Positions 37,256-49,800 of a stretch of 64,000 nucleotides of DNA are shown here, piece by piece. The stretch comes from Neelides folsomi (taxonomy: Eukaryota > Arthropoda > Collembola > Neelipleona > Neelidae): the NCBI GenBank assembly GCA_034687125.1, contig JAQGBZ010000078.1, positions 124,001-188,000 of the forward strand, written 5' to 3'. A model generated the notes under the pieces. That model saw nothing but the letters and a program-made list of their open reading frames with translations, was not told where the DNA came from and did no database searches. The position numbers and the translations under genes are program-made. Position 1 is the first letter of the stretch; each line of letters opens with the position of its first letter.

Positions 37256-38826
37256 GTTTGACGGAACTTTAGATTGTGACTTAATTCATAATTTATTATT
37301 AGGTAACATGTTAAATTGTTTGAGGAAAGGTATTACATAGCATATAGGTATACTTAGAGAATCGTCAATCAACTTTCGTCCAACTCTTTGTCAGAATGAG
37401 GGAGTTTTCAATCTTTTATCTATTCGACTATCAGTTGTGAATATCAACTCAATCGTATGTATGTATGTATGTACATCGAACGTACATTGAAGTACTGCGT
37501 ACATTTGTTTAATGAAAATGACAAACCTTAACTAAAAAATAACTTCTAGCCATTCTTAACTTTAGAACTTCTTGGTTTATTCGTACAAGTCAATTTAAAG
37601 AAAAATAAGTTGAGGTTTTAAAAGTTAACTATTTCAACTCTTGTTCTCTATTATTTATAAGAATAATTGTATTTTAATGCCTTCAATTTACATTCTAATA
37701 ATTTTTTCATATCAATTTACTTATTGTTAGTAAATATAAGCTTTTATGCATCATAATTTTACATTACTAATTTGCTATTTGACTGGCTAACATTAAGATC
37801 TTTTATTGTTTGACTGATTATACTTTAATTTTAAGCTTTTAATATTTAATGTGAGCAATAATGCATGAATTTTAAAATAATATGCTGTAATACTATTTAA
37901 TAGTGAGAGCATTTACATGTGCAAATATCTGAAGAATTGGATTGAGCAATAAATGAAGAAACGAACATGCTAGAAAAATGATATTCCTAAAGAGTTGAAA
38001 GTGAAGTTTAATAATTAAATAAGAAAGTGTTAAGACGTGAAGCGTCAAATTTACCAAAACGTAGCACCAGATTTTAATTTTATTACAATGAAACATTGAA
38101 TCGCATTAATGACATTACAATCAGTTTATTAATATGTAAACACAAAAATCCTCCTTGACATTTCATACAGTGAATTGAATGTTAAAGTAATGGAATCTTC
38201 AATAAGTCATGATCAATTCCGATTACAATTTTTTTTTCAATTATATCTATATTGTAATTGTCCATTTAAAAGGAAATAAAAGATTTATGATTTACTTCAA
38301 ACCATAAGCAAATCAACCAGGATATATACATTTACATGTAAATAGAATATTACAAATTCGAAAAAATAAAAATTGTAATCGGCATTGATTATGACTTATT
38401 GAAGATTCCAATACTTAAAAGATCCTTACATGGGTACTTCCAGCTTGAAATGTTTATTATTGAAGTAACGAGGATGATTTTATGGGTAATAAAACACTTA
38501 ATTCAAAGTTTTTACAGTCGAAATGAATTCATTCCATCACGAAACAACATTACTTACCGATAAGAAATATAATACACACACGCACACACTTTGGCTCATA
38601 AGAAAATACGAATACAATACTATTATGAATTTTTTACAAGTGCCAATGCTTTATTTAAGTTTGAAAGCCTAATTGAACTTAATACTTATTAATTGAATAG
38701 CTTTTCAAATTTATTTTATTACCATTTATTCTGGTATGGTATTCATTCACTATGCACATTTATATTATCCGGTCATTAGAAAATAAACTGGCTGAATCGT
38801 CAATATTAAAAAGATTGAGTTCCAAT

Positions 38827-38885
38827 TATTGCCGGGCTCGAACAACGCCTTGGGACGAGAGCGCCCGGGCGTTCATTGAGCAATA
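38827..38885. other. GC-rich block able to form nested stems
   Basis: Three nested complementary pairs are TATTGC (38827-38832) with GCAATA (38880-38885), AACGCC (38844-38849) with GGCGTT (38868-38873), and GGG (38852-38854) with CCC (38864-38866). The block is strikingly GC-rich against its surroundings. It does not match a tRNA or any RNA family I know, so a structured RNA is only a possibility. Confidence 0.25.
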
Positions 38886-41800
38886 CGGCATTACGGCATA
38901 TAAATTTTAGTTAAATGATGGATGTAAATAATAAATACACAATTTAATTTAATTAATGTTGAATGAAAATTGAGGCCCTTGCATCCTACACACATCATCT
39001 CCATTTCAAAGGACATTCCACATTGATTGATGAGGAAAGGAACAATTCACTCTTGCACTTTCATCCTTCGACCTCATCCCACCTCCCTTGAAATCGAATC
39101 TCGTATTGGATAGAGAGATGAACCATCTTGAGCTCCACAAAGACCCTCCGTCGTCTGTCAATTACAAAATGCATTCTCTCTCTTCCTCTCACTATCACTC
39201 GACCGCCTCGACTCTTAATGGAAGAGATGGAACGAGGGACGTTGGAAATTTCAAATGAATCCTCTCCATCACTCTTCCTTTCCACTCAAATTGAAAGCTC
39301 TTGCCTCAAGCTTGTCGAGATACGCCTCTACACACATACCAACACACCATATGACATCCCATTAAAAAATGCATCATCCATATACGAACCGGTAAGAGCC
39401 CCCACGAAACAAACGATGCAATTCTATTTAATATAAATGCCCGTTCTACCATTCTTCAGATATACCTACACATCATCTACATCAATCCCCTTAATATGAA
39501 GGAGAATAAAAAGGAGAATTAAATTATCATTTTTATAAAAGCCTCCATTTTTCTACCTACCTGTAGTTTCAAAAGTATCTTTAATTCATTGTTCAATTAC
39601 ATCACAATTGAGGAATTGAGGGTTGATTCAAGTTTTAAATTAGCCAGAGGAAATTAGCATCAAACTTGATTAAAAGTCAGGATAAAAAAGGATAAGTAAT
39701 GGGCATGAAATATGTGAGCTTTTTATATTACAATGCAATTTTTAATTCTAAGCATTTAATACATGGAAAATTTGATTATCACATATAATCCCCAATACAA
39801 TTACAAGGGCTGAACATGACTGATTTGTGACCTACGGCGCACTTTTCTCGAGGGGCCGTTGTTTACGAACTTCCCTCATTATCAATTTTCTATGGAAGGA
39901 TTTGGAAAATGATGTGGGCAAATGCGTATTTGGGCGAAGTAATTAAAGGTAGTTGGGAGAGAGGTATTTTTGAGTTATATAATCCTATGAATGAGCCCAC
40001 GATGTGTAGTTTTGGCTCAGGGACCGACGGCCTTGCTCTAGAGCTCAAGGGATGGGAGACCAAATCTCGCCAAATTCTCCACAAAAGATGTATGTGGTGC
40101 TGTTGATCATTTGGCCGGCTCTTCCTACCACCTTATTTTCAATTCACAATACCTCAAGTTCGGATCTCCATCTCATTACCAGAAGGGTTTTAAAGATGGA
40201 TAATGGCCCTTGGGCCTAGCTTCAGTGAAAATGGACTTCATGATTTTTAATGCTAAAATATTTAACCTCCCATTATTCATCTTTAGACAATTCAGATCAA
40301 TATCATGATGAAGAATTACATTACATTATATATATTTTTTCATTTCTTTCACCTTCGTAAAAAAATAACAAGCGAGGTAATTTTTATATTAATGCATTCA
40401 TATTGCCATATTATGAGCATAAAAACTTGCAGGATCTTGGGGCAGACGAGGAGCAGACTTTAAATATGTTATTAAGCATTAGATTATATAGCATAAATCT
40501 TATTTAATGCACGGTGAATGATTCGCAGATTGTAAAGTATATTATATTAAGTGAGTAGTGAAGAATCTATTGGGGGTAAAGATATTATAGTAATACAAAA
40601 AGAAAGGGGATGAGTCGGCTTTAAGTTAAAGTATGTAATTTGCATTTAGAGTCAATTGTAAGAAGGGTTAAGGGTATGTACAGATATCAATATTATATTT
40701 ATTATGTAGCAATTGAAATAATAAGATTTCTCACGCAAATTTCAAATTATATTCTTCATAAGTTCTTTTATTGATCGCTATTGATCCCTTCTTGAAGTCA
40801 GCTTGACCGAATTAAGTATTACATATTTTGAGTGATTTTTATAATTATAAAGAATTTTGAACGTATTGACCTGGATTTTCCTCAAGGTGAGCGGAGTCGT
40901 CCACCTCGCATCACTTTCCTTCTCCTTTCCTTTTTCTAAATTTATGGCCACTGTTCATAATATCCAACTTTAGGGAGGAGAATGAATACAATGGCCGGTG
41001 TGGTCGCCGACTTTTGTCTCCGTTTTTCATCCAAATGTCAAGAATCCGTCGATCGTTCGATCGTAAAAGCTTTTCGTCTGGTCTCGAACTTAACATCATT
41101 TAGAAATCTTCCCACGACATCGCTCCAATTTTAACTAATGCTATAGTGGATAAATTAAGTAAACATCATTTTGGTATTTAAGTAGAACAAAAATCGTTTT
41201 TTTATTGTTTATTCTCTAACTATAAATTATAATGTAAATAATATAATTTTAATATAATTTTAATAAAATAATAAAAACGTATTATTTATGCGACACTGGT
41301 TTTATCATCTTAAATGTAATTTAAGAATTCCTTTGAACTTCCTATTAACGTCATCATGGATCACTTTCATTCGCTCTGACAGCCAGAGAAAATTGAATTT
41401 TCAAGGTCTATTCATTAAATGCCATACACGAAATGTCAAATTTGGCAAGTAGCTATTTATTATTTTGAATGATCACTAACTACAGATATAATATATAAGT
41501 TGTTGAGTATGAGTTGAATGATTCACGTGTAATTTGAGCAATAATAATAATTTGTACTACTAATCTATAATTCATTCTTTGAACTTAGTTATGATCAATG
41601 GATTATTATATAACAAAAGGCTTTGTGGTACAATGTTTGGTTTTAACAGTTAGATCGAATCATTTTTTCATTAATTCAACAAATCACTCCAATAAGGAAG
41701 TAAAAATAAGAAGTGACAAGTTGACCCAAGGATTGTTTATATTTTTTATGGTCGATTAGACTCTATGGAGTAATGTGATGTTAAAAGTATAGGCATAATG

Positions 41801-41943
41801 AACCAAATCCCGTCCGACCTTTTAAAGAACTTATGAAGGCTCTTTCAGGATCAGCGAGTTTTAAGAACTTTACTTGTGAACCTCAAGTGGCGCAAGGGTG
41901 AGGATTAAGGCTGGGTGGGGAGAATTGGAAATAGACACGTAAC

Positions 41944-42081
41944 CTTGATTGTCTCCAGGGACTTTCCTTTTCCTTCCCTTTCAATCACCTCCACAGTGAC
42001 AGTCGGATAGAAACGACCAACTTCTCTGCCCAGCTTCTTTCGTGCCTTTGGAGAAGGTCGGTGGACGAAACGTAAAACCAG
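41944..42081 (-). CDS. Candidate orphan coding exon, no family recognised
   Basis: An open, GC-richer block of 138 nt (46 codons, phase 0 at both ends) is bounded on the minus strand by an acceptor (TTTCCCAG) and a plausible donor (AAG then GTTACG). The translation starts LVLRFVHRPSPKARKKLG and continues with an alternating Val/Thr segment (TVTVEV), which looks protein-like. I do not recognise it and found no partner exons nearby. It may equally be one more chance frame in a GC-richer island. Confidence 0.22.
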
Positions 42082-44615
42082 CTGGGAAATTATTTGGAAA
42101 ACAGTCACCTTATTCTTATTTAACTTATACTTACAGATATTCATCAGCATACAATTTAAACCCCTTCCGAGAATATCTATACTTATACATTTAAGTATAA
42201 ATATTAGTATTTAGCCAGTAGGCATTTTGGTATACAACCTGTATATTGGAAAAGAGTGGACAAGGGTTTAGATCTTTAGATGGATTTTACAAGGGTTCTT
42301 TTCCCTCTTGAGGAACTAACATGTAAGTACCAGTATGTGTATTCCATTACATTTTATCTCTTTAAGAACTCTGTTTACGACAAGAATAGCTTCATTTCCA
42401 TCCTAAGGGGATTGTATAGGAAAAGATGGGTGGGAGTGGATGCGGAGGAAATAATGTCCCAACACGAGGCGACCTCATGTCCGCAACAATTAAAAGTCAA
42501 CACTCAAGGAATTGCATTTGTTCAAGCTCCTACAAGTTTTCCAGTTTTATCCTTCTATTTTTCTATGTTTAATCTCAAACATTTCCATGCGTAAATTGGA
42601 CCAACAACAGCAACTCGTGGATATTTATTTTTTACCATATTTATAACCTGCTTGTGTAATTATAGCACAAATTTAAATACATTTAGTTTGGGCGGAGACG
42701 CATTTAACCAAATATTCATATTATAAATATTATGATGGCTATATAATTGGCTATACAAACTCCAAGTACACCAACGATGATTGATACTTAATTTGTTAAC
42801 TTATTAATCAATTTTTGACTCAATTACATTCTTCCAGAGTTGATGTTGCTTTTGGGCGTGGAAGAAAACTACAATGCGTTGAGATCTCCCTTTAAAAAAA
42901 TTTGAGTAGGGCCATTAGAGCTCGTTCAAGAATAGTTATTAGAATAGAAGAAGAAATAAAGGTTATGAGATGTACGCGATTTACGACTCTTATTTTCGGG
43001 ACCCAAGGTAAACCAGTCAAAAGGAGTTTTCATGATTATAGGATGAGATAGACAAGATCGATCCTTTGAATCGCTCCCCTGGCCAAAAATAGGTAGACCC
43101 TCCTTTTCCCCTATCTTCTTTAAAGCATTACCTTTGCAATTAAACTCCTCACCCTCACGACTCCTCTCTATGGATCTGGTTCGAGAGCCAAGTGGCCTGG
43201 GCAACTTCTTCTCCATCACACAACCTCCGAGTCATTCCTTTGTATTCAAACATCTCGCACACACCTTCATGGGTTTTTTTCTCCCATTTGTTTGTAAAGC
43301 TCCTTTCTCACTTGCAATTATTCTTATAAACACACATTAGCCGACCAAGAGCTCTCTGGAGTATTACAGGTTGAGAGGTCTTCTACATTACTATGCACAA
43401 TAACTTGTTGTTGAAAGGTACAAAATTCGATATCTTGTGTTAACTTGTGTAGTAAGTGGATATAAGTCGAAGTATATCGACCGGCTTAGCGATCCGTTCA
43501 AAAGATATATGATTATTATATCCAGTTGAGATATATATTACAACAGCCTGGAGAAGTTTATAAGATCGGGTTTGGCCGTTTATGCAATGAAAACATTTTA
43601 TTTCCTTTATACAACCCTTAGGGAAACTGCTGAGGAGAATTTTTTCTTCTTCAAAGTCAACAGTTGACATTGACAGTTGGGAGGTAGAGAATTTTTAAAG
43701 GAAGGTCATTTGAAATTTTAACCTTTTCGCTTTTGACTCCAAGAATTACATACACAAGTTACACAACATAAATTTTTTGCATCATTGTGACCAAATGGAA
43801 AAGTCCCTTAAGATAAATCTATGTTAGCAAAGGCGATGAGCGAAGGAGATAAATAATAGCGGTGATGTGAAGTATATTACAACTGGAAGTTATTTGAATT
43901 CATCCCTTGTCCATCTTCCCTATACTGGAAAATCCGGAATTGTGGGAATGAAATAAAGATGGGATCACTTTGAGATTTCCCCGAGAGTCAACAAGTCGAA
44001 ATGGATCTTTCATGCACCGGCTCATCTGTCGGAAATTGGTTTTTCTCATAACTGCAGTTCCTCAAGGCTTAATGAATTTATCTGTCTTATTACTTGACTA
44101 CCTTGATAAAAAAGGAAGATAAGATTCTCAACGTCATTCATTAAAGGGTTGGAAAGTGCTGCATTAATTTCTCGTTACGGACCAACTTCATCGTTTCAAT
44201 TTAGCCCTTCTCTCAATACTACATTTTAAATGAGCATAATAAAGAATTCATCCTCATTTCCATACAGCATTTTAATAAATCAAAAATAGCTATTCGAAGA
44301 GATCTCGTGGTGGGCAGTAATAGGGAACAGACTCACGACTTCATTATTATAACCTCATTAAGTATACAAACAAGCGTGCACTTAAATGCTTCAACAATAA
44401 ATGAATTAAGCTTTTTTCTATCAAGAACTTGCACTCATGATTACTTTGATCTTCAAATAATTCATTTATTCATTTAAGAGACACTAAAATTTCACATTAA
44501 CACCTTCAAACTCCAACTTTCATTTTTTGTAAACATTTTGAGGTCTAGGGTCAGTCCGATTATTTAAATTATAAACTTCATTTTGAGGTCATTTTATGGA
44601 ATCAAATGGAATATA
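42082..44615. other. Gene-free stretch
   Basis: AT-rich, with short unconvincing open frames (for example 42280-42594 and 42926-43219). A short resemblance (CCGAGAGTCAACA core at about 43982-43994) to a block at about 4660-4673 was noticed. Nothing else is supportable. Confidence 0.35.
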
Positions 44616-44692
44616 CAAGGTGGCCCCGAGTTAACTGAGTTTTTTTAATATACGTTACTATGAAAAAACTCAGTTAACTCTGGGCCACCCGG
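44616..44692. mobile_element. Hairpin MITE (foldback element), mariner-like ends
   Basis: A 77-bp element consists almost entirely of two inverted repeats of about 34 bp, (CAAGG/CCGGG)TGGCCC then (C/A)GAGTTAACTGAG and a T-run, around a short loop. TA dinucleotides flank it at 44614-44615 and 44693-44694. The structure and TA target site fit a minimal non-autonomous Tc1/mariner-type element. Its termini differ from those of the 26.6-kb element, so it belongs to another family. There is no coding capacity. Confidence 0.8.
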
Positions 44693-45043
44693 TAATAATC
44701 ATTTAAATGTATTTATTATTCATTGAGATTCTATTTTATCGAATACCTTGAATTCACAAAGCTGAGTTCATCCATTTAATCAACGTCCCACTGAATAGCG
44801 AGAGTGTTTAATTAAAATCTGCATACACAATTAAACAAAGAAGCCGATGATGTGTAAAAAAGACGGCGTTGTAATGTAGATCAAATAGATAGGAGATGGC
44901 AAGAGATGAAACACTGCTCTATTTTCTCCAACCACCAGCATCTTCATTTTCTTAATGATGCGATTCCTTGAGATGGTGAAGATGCGATCAACGAACCTAA
45001 ATACATATACTTTGTCCTCCATATATTAACTTTATTCCCTATC

Positions 45044-45046
<3 letters not shown>

Positions 45047-45078
<32 letters not shown>
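45047..45078 (+). repeat. (AG)16 microsatellite
   Basis: Sixteen uninterrupted AG units; the longest simple repeat I noticed in the window. Confidence 0.95.
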
Positions 45079-45079
<1 letters not shown>

Positions 45080-46321
45080 AATCGTTCACAATTTGAACTA
45101 AACCTTTGTCGATGTACAGAATTTATCTTTGGTTCGATATCAATCTAGGAAAAATGTTTGATTAAATTGGAGAAGACCTTCAGTACAAATTACCCTAGAA
45201 TTCATTACATTTTTGATTGAAAGTCTTTGAAGACAAAAAAGAATTGTTATTACAAAACAAATTGCATTGTTTCTCAGAATAAGCAATTCTTCTCTAATAT
45301 GCTTCTCTTCCCAACTCATTCCAAATTTCATTTTATTGGGGTCTTTAAAGATTAAAAGACTTGGGAGGAAATAATAATAGTTTATGTGAGTCCTTCATTG
45401 CAGCCATAAATGAAGATATTATTTCAAATAAATTGTACCAAATGTACAGAAGCCCTTTGATTCAAGACAATTTCAAAAGCAAAGATATGAAGCCTCTTTC
45501 TTTTCACACCATGTGTTCTCCTTCTACTTATATGTTTCAATCTTTTCATGGTCAATCGTGCCTTTGAAGTGAAAGGATTTCGTTTCATTTCTCCTAATCC
45601 TATTACAAACATCTTTTCAGTAATTGAATACTTTCTCGATTGTCAGTAGCAGGCTTTCTTACATACATCAAAGCCTTTATGTATTCGCTACATAAACTAA
45701 AGCATTGTCATTTCTCTGAAACTGAAATTCTCTTCTTTGCTAAGAAATCCTGCATGAAAAAGACTTAACATACAGTAAATCACGATCTACTACTACATTA
45801 CATATACATAAATAGAGAAGTTAAGTATTATAATATACATAAGCATAATAAATAGGATTTTATGTTATAACGTTATAAGAGTAATTATAAATTTTATAAT
45901 TATTAATTCTTGTTATATTTTAACAATTATCAAAATATTTCAACAAATAAAAAGGTTTCATTGGATTGGATCCAAATATATCACAAACTTTAAGATTAAC
46001 TTTTATCCGCAACTACGCACGATGAAACATGCTGTATATTTTAAGAATATTAAATGGATAATTTGAATTCATCTCACGAAGCAATTCGACAGACGGGAAT
46101 TAGATGATCACTTTCTCGTAAACCCTTTAGGGAATTCAATAAAAAGGAACGGGATGAGGGCGTGATGAGCGATAGCGGGTCTTTGGAATTGAACTAATTC
46201 CACGAAATCGATCGGGAGGGTTTGAGGCCATTAAGACTACCAGGACTACCACCATCCTCAATCTTCATCTCGCGTTGACAAAAAGGCAAAAAGACGACGC
46301 AATAGCTATAAGCATAAAGGC
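45079..46321. other. Gene-free AT-rich stretch
   Basis: I see no supportable gene or element. Overlapping short frames at 45140-45612 on both strands have no recognisable motif. Confidence 0.35.
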
Positions 46322-46379
46322 TATATAAAAATACTACGTACTTGTATGTATTTAAGTATGTTTTATATCCAGTTCTTCA

Positions 46380-46890
46380 ATCTCGCAATAGATCCTTTTC
46401 CCCCCGAACTAGGGAAGTAGAGCAAAAAGAGAAAGAAGGAAATGAGGCTTTCCATCCTTTGACTTCACCGGAAACATTCCAGAGAGCCGATGGGTCTTTA
46501 AGACCAGCTGGTTCCATAAATTTTCAACAAGTGGTGGGCGGAAGGGGAGAAAAGGAGTTTTGGTCCTTTCTCCATATCCAGAACATAGGGACCTTGGCTT
46601 TCTTACAAAAATCCCCATTCCCATCACAAATAATTCCCGTATCTCAGCCCTTCACCCTCCCGGCCCACTCCCGGGTGGGTGAGGAAGAAATTTTAAAAGA
46701 AAGAAGTGAGAGAATGCGCTTTCACTTTCAACACCCGGCAATGCCCGGTATGAATAGACAAACTGATGGCGTGGGCTGGCTGACGTCATCTCCACCGCGC
46801 TCCGCACTCTTCACTGACGTCAGATATTGTTTTTCCCTGGCGGATGCAGAACACGAAAGATGCATTGCAGGCAAAAGACTTCTTTGACCC
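46380..46890 (+). other. GC-rich island with two perfect CRE sites and a long open frame
   Basis: A locally GC-rich block holds the window's longest single-frame open stretch after the Kv1 exon (181 codons over 46342-46887, opened by TTG rather than ATG). It also holds two perfect cAMP-response elements, TGACGTCA at 46781-46788 and 46815-46822, 34 bp apart. A TATATAAAA lies upstream at 46322-46330. The translation resembles no family I know, has low internal organisation, and lacks an early in-frame ATG. A regulatory island or promoter is as likely as an exon. Confidence 0.3.
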
Positions 46891-49800
46891 TTCAAGGACA
46901 TGGTTGTATTTTCTATCTAAATGTTTAGGACATACCTTGTACATATTTAGTAGCTTTATATATCTATTTACTTTTACTTTATATGGAGTGGGCTCACTTT
47001 CGGAAATTGAAACTTTTACGGCTCAGGGGCCTTAAAATTGAACGAAATTCTCATTTGAGCTTTCTCTCGTGAATAATCCAACGTATCTTCTTTCACCATA
47101 TGGACCATTTTACTGCGTCCTAAAGTTGTAACAATGACTCGTCCTTTCACTCCTTAATTTCCTCATTACTGAACATTGGTACTGTGGTGAACAAAATATG
47201 GCTCTTCCACTTGTACACTAAAAGTTAAAATGACATTTGGTACAATAGGCAATTCTACTTCAATATTTATAAGGTTTACGTTTGTAATAAAGTGGGTAGA
47301 AATCTTACAACTTCAATTCACTTTTATATTCAAATACCACACTCGACAAATTGAGTTTATAACTTGACATTAAACCATTTATAGGTGAGCTTTAACTTGA
47401 ATCATGTTTTTTATTAAGAGCAAATGTATCTGTAATATGGTTATACCATACATACTCTTAATATGGTATACTTACTCGTACATGTGTACTATGTAAAAGA
47501 TGTCGGTGGAATTAAAAACATTATTGGAAAATAGACAAGGGCATTGTGGTTGTAAGCTCGTAGCTTAAATACAAATAAATACAGGCACTATGCATATAAG
47601 TAATACTCATCGCAATGATTAAAAGTGCAATTACACAAGTCTTGTTAGGAAATTTTGTTTACTTCATTTTACTTTCATTATGTAAAAGGGATGATGAGGA
47701 ATGTGTGCCTTTGAATTGAATGAACTTTTTTTGACTCTCCCATTTTGGTCTTCTTTCCACAATTCGGAGACACTCTTCAATGGCTGGATGTAATTAAAAC
47801 TTTTTTGCTTTCTCGAGCTAGCTGAGGACACTAATGAATCCAAACTCATTAGAGTTTACTCCTTCTGAGACCTTTCACGACTTTTATTTTAATAGGATAA
47901 AACATAATTGGAGAATCCCTGTGTAAACAACAATGATACACGAGAGGATTGATGCAAGTACTAATAATATTAGAATGTTGGCACTCTCACTAATGTTAAT
48001 TAACCTAAACAAGTTAATGTTTAACTGCGTTCTATAGCTTATGGTAAGTTTTTATACTTTTTATTTGAGCATTTTTAAGCTAAAATATATAAAAAAAACT
48101 TTTTTATCTTTTGCAAGAAACTGGAGTTTAACTTTTCTTGAGCTTAAAAGAGATTATTTTGACATCCTTTTTTCATTCATTAACAAATTGCATATTATGA
48201 ATTGTCTAACAAAAATTTCCTTGAAGCTTCTTTAACCTATTTAGAAATATTTGTATGTAAATCATCACTTATCAAAATGAAACTTGTTATAAGTTATATC
48301 ATAAAAACTTGTTAAGAAAATGCACAAATTAAGTTATTGCTATTTATCTCCACTTATAAAAATGGATGTAATTTGTCAAGCACCTTTTCAATGTCATTCA
48401 TACGATTCTTCGACAAAATATAAGAAAGGTGTGGAATGTGTTGATATTTAGATCCAACCTGGCGACATTTGGTTGACACATTGATAAAAATGACTTAATA
48501 GGGTATATGATTAAGATATGGTTAAGATATTGATAATTTTCCTTCCTTCTTCTTTTTTCAAGTTTAATAGATCCACTTCAAAAAATAATCATTTATACTT
48601 CCCATCTACCACTACTACTAAATATAAAGTAATATCATTGAATATGGACTTGTATTTTGATTGTGGTTTTCTAAATCATCCAGTCCAAGAGTGTTTGCAT
48701 CCTTCAAAGACCAGTTGAACCTCCGTGGAGCTGAAGAGATAAGTTTGTATTTTAATAGCCGGAGCCCCAACGCCCACCCTTCCTTTGCACAGAGGTTTCG
48801 GAGCAGCTGGAAGGAACCGCCTCAGTCAGAGACAGAGCTCGGCCGACTTCATCGTAGTCAACGTTCCTCTCCAACTCTTCCACGAGTCAATTCAATAATC
48901 TCATTAGCCATCACTTCATTATTCTCCTTCTAATCATCCCCTTCTGTTCGGAATATAATAGAAGGGTACAGTGAGACACGGCCGGGTCTTTCTTTAACCT
49001 CCTCCAGGGAACGGGAAGTCCAATTCGATTGATAAACTACAAAATTTCATTTCTCCCCGACAGCTCGCATAATCAACTCGAGCTGCTCGATCATATAAAC
49101 AACGTTCAGAACAAAGAGGTAATGAATCCTTATTTTCATTTATTTTATATAAAACCTTATTATTGAACATATTTAATCGTATATGATTAATCAATTACTC
49201 AATGTAGCATTCATGTATTAATTTTATAATGTATCTACGTCATTGTGAAAAACATTATATAAACATGTATTGGTAATACTTAGGTAGGTATATGAATAAG
49301 TATTTTAAGATAAGGAAGTGAGATTTATGTTGTAGATAATTTATTAAGCGAGTAATCGAAAGTTTATTTCACAATTACCCTTTGAATCTTTGTATAGAAT
49401 GTGGGATTTAGCATTAAATAGGAAAAACCACGATCAAAGGATTTCCAATTTCCATTTAAAACACATTTGACAATTGCAATGCCGTTGGTCCTTTGTAATA
49501 GTTTTTCTCATTCAGCTTCTCGGTTTTACTTTCGACTTTGCTTTTAAATTGCCCACTTCGCATCAAAAAGTACAAATGTAGTGAGGCCTCTTAAGCTTAA
49601 TGGCAATTCCTTACCCAAAAGTGTGTCAATTGTTATGTTATATAACACCATATTTAGACCTGTTGTATAAGTTTATCAATGGGTCTTTATTAAACTTTAA
49701 AAGGTTTAAATTTTCAAACTTGAATTTTCATGAGGTTCTTTTTTAGCTAACTAAGCTTAAGAGTTTTCACAGTTCTCAAATTTCAAAGTTTCATTGGACC

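Larger units (their letters stand above)
36590..41940. other. Gene-free AT-rich stretch
   Basis: No coding exon could be supported. Minor elements are a 16-bp perfect palindrome (37240-37255), a (GTAT)4 tract (37455-37470), an AC-rich tract at about 38573-38588, and a GC-rich, potentially base-paired block at 38827-38885. Open frames at 39061-39436 on both strands overlap and look like chance frames in a GC-richer island; the same holds for 40911-41099. Confidence 0.4.
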
